Source of the DNA: Pseudeuparius sepicola
Taxonomy: Eukaryota; Arthropoda; Insecta; Coleoptera; Anthribidae
Direction: 5' to 3'
Length of the DNA stretch: 64,000 nt
Assembly: GCA_963920635.1 (NCBI GenBank)
Contig: OY987299.1
Coordinates: 133,297,373 to 133,361,372 of the forward strand
The notes below the pieces were generated by a model. That model saw only the letters and a list, made by a program, of their open reading frames with translations. It did no database searches and was not told where the DNA came from. A program made the translations under genes and the position numbers. Shown one piece after another: positions 1 to 11,319 of the stretch (position 1 is the first letter of the stretch; the number at the start of each line of letters is the position of its first letter).

Positions 1-94
1 ATCCGCAATTCGTGTAATTTGTTTCAATGAAATTTTTAACTTGTAGCGTTGATTTCGACGCTTGTAATTTTTGTTTGGTCGCACGGGTTGACAC

Positions 95-2003
95 TAGAGA
101 TGGATCATAACCGGTTAATTATGGGTTTGTTCCCGCAGCAGTTCTGAGTTCTGAACCGGTTCTCAGCGATTTATTAATTGAGCCGAATTCGAGCGGATAA
201 CCAGTTGAACCAGGTTATAAAATTTAAATTTTGAGTAAATTTTACAAATTTATTTATTTGATCAAGAGCCAGATTATATGCTTTTAAGGCACTGTGAACA
301 CACCAGATTTTTCTATTATCATCAAAAATTATTGAACATTAAGTTCAATTTCTTATAATCTAACCTAACTTTTTATAACCTGGTTAAAATCGGTCATCCG
401 CTCGAATTCGGCTCTGGTTGAAAACAGTTCAGGAATAATTACTTTTTGTATTTTGATTCGCAAGAACTGGTTTAGAACTATTATTGGAACACCTATCCTA
501 ACCTAACCTATATATTTTGTGATTGGAACATAGCCATATTATTATTATTGTCCTCTGTCCTCTCGCTATAGATTAGATGAACAATTTGCTACAAAAACAA
601 AATCGTTGATTGTCCATCGACGAAAAAACATAGTTTTTGGCACATCAAAAGAATATTAAGGTTATTTTACCAATAATTTTCCAAAATAAAACATATCTGT
701 TAGCAAACGTGATTTATTTCGTAATTTCGTGGAATAATGGAATATTAAAAAAAAACAAATATAGAAAAAAGAAAGTCCATAAAAATATAGATATTTTTTT
801 ACATATAGGTACATTATTAAAACCAAAGTAAAATTTTGATCTGAAAGCAAATGTAACGGGTATGGTATAAATGAAATAAATAAGTCACTTATGGAACAGA
901 ATAAAAAACGCTTGGGCGGCGGCGGCGTTTGCTTTGTAAAACTAAAAATTTTATTTAAATGCTCTAAAAAAGAATAAAATAAACTTTGAAATAATTCAGA
1001 CCAAAGCAAACCACAAATTTTGTTTCACACAAAACACGCACCACACAAAAATATAAACACAAAACCAAAATCCGTAAAATAAAGCGCAATCCTTATTTGG
1101 TTATACTGGCCTAACTGGCCTACGTAGACATTGGCTGCCTCCTTGACTAGGTCGACGTCGACTGCATAAAAACCTTTGAATTTTATACGGGTGATTTCTG
1201 CTGATAAGTCTAATATTTTTACCAGTAGCAGAGCAGTAAATAGTATGAAATAGATCGCGTCCCGTATATATCACTGTGTTCGAAGCACAGATTAAATAAT
1301 ATAATATATGTTCGAAGTGTATACTTTACCCGGGTGCATTAGTAGCTATACATATATACACCTACCTATAACTAACATAAAAATATCAAAATTAAGTTTT
1401 TAGGAAATTTACTAGCTAAACCTTGTTTCTTTGTTGTTTTTTTTGGTAGCTTTATTATTGTTCTCTATACAATAAGGTTCATTGCTTCTTTTTACAATAT
1501 TAATGCCAGAATGCTTCCGCCTTCCGCGTTTCGCATTCGCTTGACAGTTTTTGTATATATTGTGCATGACAGTATGACAGAATATACATATACAACATTA
1601 TATTTACATTCTCCCCTTAAATATTTTTGTCCAGTTTCCAATTTTTATTTTTTATACTATTTCCACACTATTGTATCTGTTTTTGACATTTCCGTATTCT
1701 TTTCCTATTCCCTTAGGAAAACTCGAACTGTTTAATATGCTAGGGTTAGGGATAGTGGATAGTCGTAGTGGATTAATTTTAAAAAATTAGAAAATTACAC
1801 AACACTATTTGCTTTTTTTTCACCCTCACTACAAGCATAGAATAACCAAGTAAACATGTATAAGTGTGAAATAAGAAGAAATCATAAATGAAATAATAAA
1901 TTTGAATTTTTTGACATAACCTCACTTTTCTTTTAACCGGTTAATTTCGAACTTTTTTAACCAGTGGTATAAGTTTGGTTAATTATAGCCCCACCCATCA
2001 CTA
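95..2003. mobile_element. Non-autonomous hAT-like DNA transposon
   Basis: The ends are short inverted repeats, TAGAGATGG on the left and the complement of TAGTGATGG on the right. They are flanked by an almost perfect 8-bp duplication, GTTGACAC (87-94) and GTTGACAG (2004-2011). TAGRGATGG ends and 8-bp target duplications are characteristic of hAT elements. AACCGGTTAAT motifs lie just inside both ends (about 109 and 1937) and could be transposase-binding sites. About 1.9 kb long with no transposase-like reading frame, so it would depend on an enzyme supplied elsewhere. Confidence 0.72.
179..415. repeat. Inverted repeat inside the hAT-like element
   Basis: About 42 bp at 179-222 recur as the reverse complement at 374-415. 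The arms share GAGCCGAATTCGAGCGGAT and the motif AACCTGGTT, with a spacer of about 150 bp. It is an internal stem of the hAT-like element or a smaller element inserted in it; no target duplication decides between these. Confidence 0.6.
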
Positions 2004-2217
2004 GTTGACAGAGACAGAGATAGACTTATCTGTTTGAATATTTGAAAGACATTCTATAAAAAAATATATTTTTGTTTTCTTAAAATAAAATAGCAAAAAT
2101 AAAGAAAAAAAAAGGCCGAGAAAAAATTACCACCAGTTAAATTGATTTAAGTAATAGGTACCTATTTGTTGTTCATATAATAGGGGACCTCGAGTTTTTT
2201 CATTCATCTATACCTTT

Positions 2218-2403
2218 TCAACTTCAAATTGGGAATAATCAATTTCAAATTGGGAATAAACAACTTCAAATTGAGAATAGTCAACTTCAAATTGGGATTA
2301 ATCAATTTCAAATTGGGAATAGACAACTTCAAATTGGGAATAGTCAATATCAAATTGAGAATAAACAATTTCAAATCGGGAATATTCAATATTAAATTGA
2401 AAA
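2218..2403. repeat. 21-bp minisatellite, left foldback arm
   Basis: About nine tandem units of 21 bp with core CAAYTTCAAATTGGGAATA and a variable dinucleotide. Because the period is a multiple of three and the unit lacks stops, both strands are open and give a seven-residue NFKLGI-type repeat. I regard that as a by-product, not a protein. Confidence 0.85.
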
Positions 2404-3654
2404 TCAAAAACTTCATATTAAACAATATTTTAATTACTTATATCTAAATAAACAGACAATATGTGCCTACTTATTGAATTTAAAATATCATATTTTTGCA
2501 ATACAGGTGTGGTCATTTAAGTGTGCAACATATGGGATTTTTTTATTAATTGGCACAACGAAAATACAAATACTCCCGAAAGTTGGTACATGTTCGATAA
2601 TTATACTAGGCGCACTTAGAATGATTGCAAGTCAAACAGCGTACAGGGTAGGTCAAAAAATACAAAAATTTTACAAGAGTAAAGTACCCTTATTTCAGAA
2701 AATTTAGCAAAATGTTATTGAGAAAAGTTATCTATATAGAATTAAAAGTAAAAAGCCTAAATACCGAAACATGGCCTCCTAAGAAGAAAAAAATATATTT
2801 TCTTGAAAAACATCATAATTTTCTAAAAAAAAATGTCTTAATATTCACCCTAGACAATTTCATAAATCAATCAAAATTAAATCAATTTCGCATAACTTTG
2901 TTCAAATTCAAGCATATTTGTAAAATGTACTTAGATTTTTAATTTTTTAGGGAATCACAAACTTCATGTTTGTTGCAGTTGCAACGATATTAAACAAAAC
3001 TTTAAAATTTCGCAAAAATTCTTCGGAACAAGGTAAAACATTAGTAATGATAATGTGCATATTAAAAAACTCTCATTTAAGGTGCAAAATTTGTATTTTA
3101 ATTGTTTATTAAGAAACTGGAAATTAATTATTGACGAAAATTTTTGTTCTTAGGTGGCTATGTTTTGGTATTTAGGCATAGTATTTAATTCTAAACCACT
3201 TTTCTTAATAACCTTTTGCTGAATTTGTTGAAATAAGTGTAGGTACTTTTACTCTCCTACAATTTTTATATTTTTTTACCTACCCTGTATGCTGTTTAAC
3301 TTGCAACCTTCCTAAGTGCACCTAATATGATTATTAAACATGCATCAAGTTTCGGCAATGTCTATCATTTAATATTTCTGGTACCTATATGTATCTCTGT
3401 ATAGCTATTTCCTATAAATCTGATGCAACTCGCTACAGTTAATTTGTTATTTATGTTATTTTGCACCACGTATACTCTCTAATTTCTATAAGCTAACTTT
3501 AGTTTGCGATAAATGATTTGGTCTTTGTCTTCTTTCTAAGATTTCTGGCCTTTTTGAACCTTACCAGGTAGTCGAAATTTTGCTTAATATTATAAACTTT
3601 AGTTAACAAATTGAGTTTTTCTTGTTGATAAGTGTTTTTATAGCATGAAGTTAT

Positions 3655-3843
3655 TGATTTTCAATTTAATATTAAATATTCCCAATTTGAAATTGTTTAT
3701 TCTCAATTTGATATTGACTATTCCCAATTTGAAGTTGTCTATTCCCAATTTGAAATTGATTAATCCCAATTTGAAGTTGACTGTTCTCAATTTGAAGTTG
3801 TTTATTCCCAATTTGAAATTGATTATTCCCAATTTGAAGTTGA
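3655..3843. repeat. 21-bp minisatellite, right foldback arm
   Basis: Inverted counterpart of the array at 2218-2403, with the same unit order and only a few substitutions. The arms have therefore stayed nearly identical, through recent formation or conversion. Confidence 0.85.
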
Positions 3844-3943
3844 AAAGGTTAGTCTGTTTGGCATCGAAATTTTAAAAAATTTCCCCTGGGCCCAATTTTT
3901 AACCACAAAATTTAAATTTAATATAAAAAAATTACATAAATTC

Positions 3944-3984
3944 CACAGAAAATATACGCTACGCGGAAGCGTATATTTTCTGTG
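3944..3984. other. Perfect 17-bp hairpin upstream of the promoter
   Basis: CACAGAAAATATACGCT (3944-3960) is followed by a 7-base loop and its exact reverse complement (3968-3984). The stem lies about 100 bp before the CpG-rich stretch. It could be a tiny mobile-element relic or a structural element of the promoter region; the sequence does not decide. Confidence 0.7.
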
Positions 3985-4039
3985 ATAAATTCATTTTAAA
4001 AAGGGGTGTTTTTGTGGCATAGACGTCGAAGTCTCCTAC

Positions 4040-4281
4040 ATCTCACCGCTAAGTACTCACTGTACAGTCGGCAACGCCGCATCGCCCCCTCCCTTCTTCC
4101 TTAAAACCCGCCCCGCCGCCACCCCCGACAAAAAAACAAACAAAAGCCCCGGCGCACCGCGCACGCGCCCCGCCGTCCGCGGCACGCTCGGATCTCGCCC
4201 CCGCCGGCCCGCCGCCGCGCTCACTTGGTCGTCCGCCGGTCGTCGCGCGAGCCACACCGACCGGCGAGCGCCGAAATCGAG
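4040..4281 (+). promoter_or_regulatory. CpG-rich promoter and 5' leader of the glypican-like gene
   Basis: Composition switches abruptly from AT-rich repeat to a very GC- and CpG-rich stretch that leads into the ATG at 4282. No TATA box is apparent, which fits a CpG-type or Inr/DPE-type promoter. A start site near CACTGTACAGTCGG (about 4058-4071) is possible but is a guess. Open frames on both strands here reflect base composition, not genes. Confidence 0.5.
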
Positions 4282-4441
4282 ATGGCTGTGATCGCGGGGT
4301 TCGCGCTGGTCGCGCTGTCCTTCGCGGCGGGGTGCTACGGGGCAGCGACGGCCCCTCATCAGGGGGACGCCTGCGACGCCGCCCGCCAAGAGGTGCAGGC
4401 GAGGGGGTTCGCCGATTCCCCCCTGCAGCAGCCGCAGAAGG
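4282..4441 (+). CDS. First coding exon of a glypican-like proteoglycan (Dally/Dlp type)
   Basis: The ATG opens a 53-codon segment. Residues 1-24 form a typical signal peptide with a hydrophobic core (IAGFALVALSFAA). The mature part begins near residue 25 and has its first cysteine at 31 in DACDAARQEVQARGFADSPL. That spacing (Cys, Arg four later, GF, then D-x-P-L) resembles the start of the N-terminal cysteine domain of glypicans, cell-surface heparan sulphate proteoglycans that shape Wnt, Hedgehog and BMP gradients. The exon ends at AAGG|GTGAGT, a strong donor in phase 1, about 22 codons after the cysteine; a similar early intron exists in vertebrate glypicans as I recall. The ATG was chosen because the frame upstream lacks a good start. 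That this is an expressed secreted-protein exon is fairly sure; the family name is tentative because only one cysteine is visible. Confidence 0.5.
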
Positions 4442-5334
4442 GTGAGTTATTATCAGAGTTGGCCGGGTGATTGACAGCTGTCGTTTGCTTTGTTTACGTT
4501 CGGCGAAAGGGGGACGGACGGCGATTGGTTAATGACGGCGCGTTGCCAGGCGACGGGGAAACGAGGGGAAGGTGTGTGGGTAGGGGAACGGGGATTTTTT
4601 GCGATCGCCTGATCTAGTATCTCCATGGTATGTTGATTTTGAACCAATAATTATTGGAACTATATTAACTTGCTATTACGTGTTTTATGAGCCAAAAGTG
4701 TGCAGTTATGAAGTCATAATTTACACACGGTATTTTCTTGCAGGTCAAGCTAAATTTTCGTTGGAAAAAGTGGGCTATGAGTCGTGGTTGCTACTTTGCT
4801 ACGGTCGTTCGTTGCTCGATCTCGATACAGATACATAATACAAACAAAACAATCTGTCAATTGGTGATTTACTTAATTATTTTAAAAAAAATCCTACTTC
4901 AGAATATTCGCAATGATTTCAGATATACATGTAAATGTAAGTTCAGTCCAAATGTAATTAATGTGGGTATGTGGGCACCTATACTTAATTAAAATTAAAT
5001 TCAGATCGGGTCGAGGGGTGGAAAACTAAGACTGATTAGGTATATTTTACGCCGTTGTTAGACTTTTTTACTATTTTTCAAACATATTTTTCCTTTTCAG
5101 AAAATGTTTATTTTTTACCAATATAACCAGACTACTATTCCTAATGTATTTTCCGCAAAAAAATATTTTTTTCTTTAGTTATTTTAACGTCACTTTTCTT
5201 AACTTAATGGTAGTTTTTGTTTTAATTGCTGGCATATTGTTGGTGATTTAACATGTCAAAATCGATTCTTAGGTTCTTCGACATGCAGAGAAGATTCCCC
5301 ATTCCCCAGAATACTTTTTTTAAGACTCAATGTA
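4442..5334 (+). other. Start of the large intron, no gene seen
   Basis: Begins with the donor GTGAGT after the first exon. The first 150 bp are still fairly GC-rich; the rest is AT-rich intron. No second glypican exon (cysteine-rich, acceptor-flanked) is recognisable here or later. Confidence 0.5.
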
Positions 5335-5813
5335 CAGGGTGTCCAGATTTGATTATAAATGCGGGGTATCTCGGTTATTTTTAGAGCTTAATATAGATAA
5401 TAACTACATAGTGTTATATATTTTTGTAAAGCTTACAACAATCTGAATATAACTAGTAGAAAATATACCTACAAGGTGTTCTATTTAAAAAAACCTCGAA
5501 AAAAACCTAAGTTTGGTCCATATATCGAACACTATCAATTTGAGTGAAAAACTGAATAAGGCACTGAATTCTACTATAAGATACAGTTTTTGCCATTTCA
5601 ATATCATTAACCGTTCCCAAAATACGAAATATGCCCCAAAAGCGCAAATTTTCAATTTCACCCTATATCTTAAAAACGAAGGTGGCTATGAAAAATCTGT
5701 TTACGGTATCTTTCGTTCCACAAAAAAGTAGCAACGGTTCGCGAAAACCGCAACTCCGTATCTCTAAAAATAACCGAGATACCCCGCATTTACAACCAAA
5801 TCTGGACACCCTG
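5335..5813. mobile_element. MITE with CAGGGTGTCC ends
   Basis: Ends CAGGGTGTCCAGATTTG and its complement, flanked by TA on both sides (5333-5334, 5814-5815), the mark of Tc1/mariner-type insertion. Homologous stretches continue inward (GCGGGGTATCTCGGTTATTT against its complement near 5762-5788). No transposase. Confidence 0.75.
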
Positions 5814-5828
5814 TACAGCACGTGCGTG

Positions 5829-6130
5829 GTGATTCAATATTTTGACTCATAAAATGGCTTTTTTCGATCTGTAGCGAGCAACGCGAATAATTTTAAACTT
5901 TTGGTCAAGTTCAAATTTTAATCTAAGTAATTACTCACATTTTGAGACAAAATTTATTTTAAAATATTTTTATCGCAATGGCCATTATTAGAATTTGCGC
6001 AAAAAGCCTAATGACGGCCATTGTGATAAATATTTTTAAATAAATTTTGCCTCAAAATGTGAGTAATTCCTTTAAAATTTGTATTGACCAAAAAAAATCC
6101 ATTTTATGGGTCAAAATGTTGATTCAAAAT
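5829..6130. repeat. Inverted-repeat element, about 300 bp
   Basis: GATTCAATATTTTGACTCAT near 5831 is mirrored near 6100-6128, and an inner stem ACTCACATTTTGAGRCAAAA (5934-) pairs with 6040-6067. The centre lies near 5990-6005. The target duplication is unclear. Confidence 0.65.
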
Positions 6131-6454
6131 TTCCCATTTTGTTGCGAACTTTTTTGGACCACACTGTAGTAGTCATGGAAAAAGCCTAGTACTCAACTCG
6201 TGAGTTATATATGGTCATTACTACGAGTAAATGGTTATATCATAACTCATAACCCGTTCGTTGAGTAACAATATATTTACTAGGTATAAGCTAAGTAAAT
6301 ACCCCCGTAATGGCCGTAATTACTATAATCTCGTTTATAATATACAAGTGGCAGTCTTATCCAATTCAATATATTCTTACAAAATTAGTAAGTACCTATC
6401 TCGTATATTATCAGTCTCGTCTAAAGTAGGTAGGTACTTACTTTATACCTATAC

Positions 6455-6810
6455 CTATACTAAAATCAAATAACTCTTACGCCTGATGTAAACAAGAACG
6501 TGTGCGTTGAGATTTTCACCAGATCCGCACTGAGGCACGACCTTTATTTAATTTTACTTTTATAATAATTGTTTGCGTCAAAATATTTCGGAAAAAATTT
6601 ATTGGCTTAATTAAAATGAGTCAAAACATCGATAAAATTATTTGTGGCAGTGTCTAAATAGTTTAAAACAACAAGATAAAACCGCATAAATACGCTTTTG
6701 CGATCGAGTATATCCCTGTTGTCAGACGCGCTGATATTTTATGGCCTATTAACCAATCGCCACGTGCTTTTATTCACGCCAGGCGTAAGAGTTGCTTGAT
6801 TTTAGTATAG
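6455..6810. mobile_element. MITE with 31-bp terminal inverted repeats
   Basis: The first 31 bases (from CTATACTAAAATCAA) match the complement of the last 31 with few differences, both containing ACTCTTACGCCTG. The interior has no reading frame. TA dinucleotides at the edges would fit a mariner-type MITE. Confidence 0.65.
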
Positions 6811-7979
6811 ATGTATGCTGTTTTTTTAGGCTTAAGTGTCCCTCAATACTTTATCCTTTGACCGGGATTACACAGGTTGAGTGACTTCTTATTTTCAATT
6901 TCTTTTCTCCCAAAGTCATTCATAACGACCACGACTTTTTAAGGTTGTGCTTTGATTTCGGATTTTCGTTTCTGTATATCCATGGCAAACCGCTCACTGA
7001 AACAGGCTGATATAAATAAAAATGTCACATTCAAAATTATTATTGCCTATGCAAAAAATCTACAGCCAACACTTAAATACCTACATATTTTCTGTGTCCA
7101 CAATTATTATAAAATTATCTGGAAATAACAAACTTTACATATTATACTTATATTTTGTATTTTTTTATATGAAATAAATAAGAGTATATATACTTATATT
7201 TTGTATTTTTTTATATGAAATAAATAAGAGTATATAATAGGTATTATTATTTTGGTTTAAACATGGATTCTGTCTGGTCTTATGTTTTCAACAATAAACA
7301 ATATCTCTTGGCAAGTAGGTAGTGACTCGGTAGGAGGTAGGTACCTACGGTGAGGCAGCACCTTTTGTCAGATGATAAATTTTACACGCTCAGACTTAAA
7401 GGGACTTAAATTTAATCTCCCATAAAATAACAATATTTAACTACCTACTTATAGGCATTTTTGGCACCATTGATCTCTTTATGCTTATTTTTATACCTAG
7501 TAGCTACCTTATCTACAGTCTGAGCTGTGGAGTTGACTGAGATATGGAAAGATATTCCACACAATGTTAAAGTATCGAGATTAATTTAATTTATCTCGTC
7601 AAAACGCCATCTACCTATTATATGTCAGATCAAATTAATAAAACAGGTCGTAGGTAGTTGCCTAAAACTTACGAGGCCTTGCTGTGTCCGCCAAAGTATT
7701 TTTTCTTGTGCGCCACTGTGTTATGGCGAAATAATCAATTAGGCAGAACCAGCCCCCATGATGGATGGGGGGTGCCAAATGACACACGCATCTGCGGAGA
7801 AATCGAGGGTGGCGGAGTTTTACGGCCAACCCCCAGGCCTCCCGTGTTTGTGCTTTGAATTTATTAGAACGTTTCGATTTAAGTTATTGTACCTACTTAC
7901 CGAGAGCAAAATCAAACTTTTAGCGAAAATTCCCGTTTCCACCATGATTACTACAAAAAACGGAAAGTTATGGTTATTG
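6811..7979. other. Unique AT-rich intron, nothing recognised
   Basis: No reading frame, palindrome or known motif apart from the 46-bp duplication listed separately. Short open frames near 7660-7990 lack start context and homology signs. Confidence 0.5.
7146..7237. repeat. 46-bp tandem duplication
   Basis: ACTTATATTTTGTATTTTTT and the following 26 bases occur twice head to tail with a 46-bp period. Identity is essentially complete, so the duplication is young. Confidence 0.8.
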
Positions 7980-8713
7980 TCCGGGAGATAGTGACAGTTT
8001 TTTGGACGTGATTTTACTCAGCATGCCTTTCAAAGGACATTATGACAATATAATAAGGTGTGAATCAGAGAGTCATCCTGGGTTGTTCATATGGAAAAGT
8101 CAGTTTTCATTTATTCGAAAAATATGCGTTTTGATATGATTTTAGTCAAATGAAGTTCAAAATAGAAAATTCCTCGGAAAACCTAATAGGCATACCGTTA
8201 ACATGGACCCAAAGGGCTACTAACAGGGCTGAACAGGCTGCCAATGATAAGTATGTAAGTTCTTGTCATAAAACTGCCGAAGAAAAGATGGCATACCGTT
8301 TGCGCATGTCCAAGTACACTTTACATCGAATAAATCGTTTAAATGATTAAATAACATTCAATTTAAACTTTACTTGGACATGCGCAAACGGTATGCGATA
8401 TGCGATCCTTTCTTCAGCAGTTTCATAACAAAAACTTGCATATGTACTTCTCATTTGCAGCCTGTTCAGAAACGTGGAAAAATTAATTACTAAAATACAA
8501 GTTCACGTGACAATACTAGCCCTTTGGGCCCACGCTGACAGTATGCCTATTATGGTTTTCCGATTCTATTTTGAACTAATAAATGAAAATTCAGTTTTTC
8601 ATATGAAGAACCCAGGAAGACGCTCTGATTCATACCTTATTATTGTGAGAATATACGCCTTTGAAAGGCGTACTGAGTAAAATCACGTCCAAAAATCTGC
8701 CACTATTTTCCGG
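7980..8713. mobile_element. Palindromic (foldback) element, arms about 340 bp
   Basis: CCGGGAGATAGTG at the left end and its approximate complement at 8701-8713 open a long inverted repeat. Paired landmarks include TTTGGACGTGATTTTACTCA, AATAGGCATACCGTTAACAT against 8533-8563, and a stem at 8285-8395 around a very short loop near 8335-8365. Arms differ by scattered substitutions. No transposase piece remains in the loop. Confidence 0.75.
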
Positions 8714-8861
8714 TCTATTAGAACCACAACTGGACTGCTTTTCCAATACAATCATTTGTCCCACCTATATACATATATATGTCTCACCGAAAGGTCGGCC
8801 ATATTGGGCGCACACGTCATTGGCTGTCAAATATCAAATGCACGAGGGTCGTGGTCAAGGT

Positions 8862-8924
8862 CCAAGAACGTTATTAACGTTCTTGGTCAAGGTCCAAGAA
8901 TACTAGACAGGCTAGTATTCTTGG
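8862..8924. other. Two adjacent hairpins sharing a CCAAGAA stem
   Basis: CCAAGAACGTT and AACGTTCTTGG (8862-8886) form one stem with a 3-base loop. CCAAGAATACTAG and CTAGTATTCTTGG (8894-8924) form a second with a 5-base loop. GGTCAAGG repeats separate them. Confidence 0.75.
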
Positions 8925-10195
8925 TCAAGGTATATAAGACCTTGGGCCGTGGTTGGCCGTTGTCAAATGTCATTTTGTGTTGCTACCACAAATTTCGCTT
9001 TTCCCCTAGAAAGCATTCTAAATCCCCTAGAATGCACACAATATGGCGGCTATCCAGCGCCAGCGCCCTGTGCCGTACGGCTAAAAATTGGTGGAGGAAC
9101 TAGGGCCCAATGCCCAATGGTGGTCCAGTTTATTTTACGAGGGTCGTTATTGGAACATAAAGTGACATTACAGACAAAGGGTTGTGGTAGGGGCAAGCGG
9201 GTGAGGACCAGTTAGGTTGGTAATAATCTTGGTCCAAAGTCATGTATTTTGTCCAAACCTCTGCAGTAACCTTGCGTTTTCACAATTATTATCGAACATC
9301 CAAATCACTGGAGTATACAAACGTAAGTTTGTGCTTGCTCAATGGTCTATGATAACCTCATGACCCTCTATTGTTTCTCTGGTTGTAATTATTGTATTAA
9401 CCTAACCTTGATATTCTGCAAATCTAATCTAAGTGTTCTGCCTTCAGCCGATGCGGCGATGTTCCTTTTGCTAATGATCCCTAACGCTAAAATGGAATAT
9501 GAAACGGCGTACGTGGTAGTACAGTAAAACTAACTCAAAATTAGGCCAAACCCAAACATCCAAAAAAAAGATCTTTCTAGCGCGAAATAGTTCCATACCC
9601 TCCTAAGAGTTAGCACTAAAAAGTTACACCACCACCAGCGTCGGGTTTCGGGGGGAGGGGGTGAAAAGGGCAGGAAATTCTTATTTTTCACAGTTTTGCG
9701 TGAATATCTAGTAAACTATGAGCGTTGGGTGAAGTGATACACATTAAATTCCGAACAAGAATTGTTATATACAGAATTATGGTAAAGTGAGGGTGTCTAC
9801 CAACCTGGAAAACCTGGAAATGTCAGGGAATTATTTTTGGTCAGGGAAATCAGGGAAAAGTCAGGGAAATCTATCAAATAACCTGGAAATTTGTGGTGTA
9901 ATAGATAGATAGGAAATCTTTAATTTTTACAAAAACTAATCAAAATTATATCATTCATTTTGATTCTACTCCACAGAAATCACATTATGTTTTTTATTTA
10001 AATGTGATCCCTATGCTTCTACTATACTGCAAAGATAATCTAACGAAATAAGATTTTACGAAGCTATTTATTTTTCTTTTGAAGGTGTTTATTTTTTATA
10101 TGTTTTTTTTATTTTGGAGAATGTGTAAAAGATATTTTGTTTGTTTTATACGTGATTTTATATTTTTACAACAAATCTTGTATCTTTATTTTTTA

Positions 10196-11319
10196 CAGGG
10201 TGGCTCATTATAAATTGACACCCCCCCTTAACTTGCTAGTTTTTGAGGTTAGAAAAAAAGTTTTTTTTACAAAAGTTATAGATACTAATACAAAGTTTTT
10301 TGTGACACTATTGGACCTTATACAGTGTGTTCTAAAAAGCCGTGGCAGACATAACTTATGTTTCTTTAAATGGAACATCTTGTATATTTTTGTTATATGT
10401 TCGCTCCAACCGTTCGTTCAGAACTAAGCCTTTTTTGTGGGATTAGGGATTATTCCTTGGGTCATAGGCTGCCATGAAAGACAAATGCCAAATTATAGTA
10501 ATAGCTGACAGTTTGCAAGTATATTCATGCTTTGGAAAACAAAATGGGCTCTTTTAAGATTTCAGGGAAAATGAAGGAGGGAAATTGAGAGAAATAAGAA
10601 ATTTTAAATAGTAACGTAGGTAATAAACTTCGTCAAATTTATTGTTTTAATTTAATTTTTATTGAAAACGACAATGACATTTAGAAAAAGGATATATTTT
10701 TATATGTTTTTGTGGGGTTATTTAAAAAACAGAATTTATTATGACAGACCGAAAAATGTAGAAACACTGAAAGGTAGAATTCGGGAAGAAATTCATATAT
10801 TAAATACTGAACACAGAAATTTTATTGTTGCCCCAATAAACAGAAACTTAGTAGCAAATATCAATAAATTCATACGTATATCCTTTTTCTAAATTTTATT
10901 GTCGTTTTCAATAAAAATTAAATTAAAAACAATAAATTGGACGAAGTTTATTGACTATGTCACATTTTGTTTTCCAAAGCGTGAATATACTTGCAAACTG
11001 TCAATAATTGTTACTATAATTTGGCAACCTATGACCCAAGGAATAATCCCTCACAAAAAAGGCTGTTCTGAACGAACGGTTGGACCGAACATATAACATA
11101 TATGCTTCATTGGAATCGGAAAAATGCATAGAAAATATACAAGGCGTTCCATTTAAAAAAACAAAAGTTATGTTTGCCACGGCTTTCTAGAACACACTGT
11201 ATAAGGTCCAATAACATCACAAAAAAACGTTGTATTAGTAGGTATCTAAAACTTTTGTAACAAAACTTTTTTTCTAACCTCAGACACTAGCAAGTTAAGG
11301 GGGGTGTCAATTTATACTG
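10196..11319. mobile_element. Foldback nested in the 8-bp-TSD element
   Basis: Left end CAGGGTGGCTCATTATAAAT with TA at 10194-10195; right end is the complement with about 10 bases deleted next to the TA at 11320-11321. Arms of almost 500 bp pair (GGTGTCAATTTATA; CTTAACTTGCTAG; AACCGTTCGTTCAGAAC) around a loop at about 10697-10864 that encodes a transposase fragment. The same nested structure occurs in the second copy, so it inserted before that element was copied. Confidence 0.75.
10697..10864 (+). pseudogene. Mariner-like transposase C-terminal relic in a foldback loop
   Basis: The loop translates without interruption and begins with FYMFLWGYLKNRIYYDRP, followed by NVETLKGRIREEI. This matches the conserved block after the third catalytic acid in the mariner-related transposases common in arthropods (a ...DFFLWGYLK...V...P...L..RI...I pattern). 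The rest of the gene is absent: the flanking sequence is the inverted arms. Family assignment is from remembered motifs; a protein search would settle it. Confidence 0.65.

Larger units (their letters stand above)
2212..3849. mobile_element. Foldback element with minisatellite arms
   Basis: The left half is mirrored in the right half. Both ends read ACCTTTTCAACTTCAAATTG inward, the minisatellites at 2218-2403 and 3655-3843 are inverted copies, and inner landmarks also pair (2640-2790 against 3170-3300). Arms are roughly 750-800 bp around a loop near 2950-3060. I see no transposase motif and no clear target duplication, so the family is open. It lies only about 200 bp upstream of the CpG-rich promoter. 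Confidence 0.75.

Noticed and set aside
490..520. CCTAA repeats resembling the insect telomere
   Set aside because: Only two or three units, also seen singly at other places; not a telomeric tract.
2229..3875. Open frames giving an NFKLGI-type heptad repeat on both strands
   Set aside because: They follow from a 21-bp minisatellite lacking stops; the same repeat is open on both strands and in both arms.
4049..4389. Minus-strand frames of 68 and 110 codons in the promoter region
   Set aside because: CpG-rich composition removes stops; the products are Arg/Ala/Gly-rich and antisense to a plausible signal-peptide exon.
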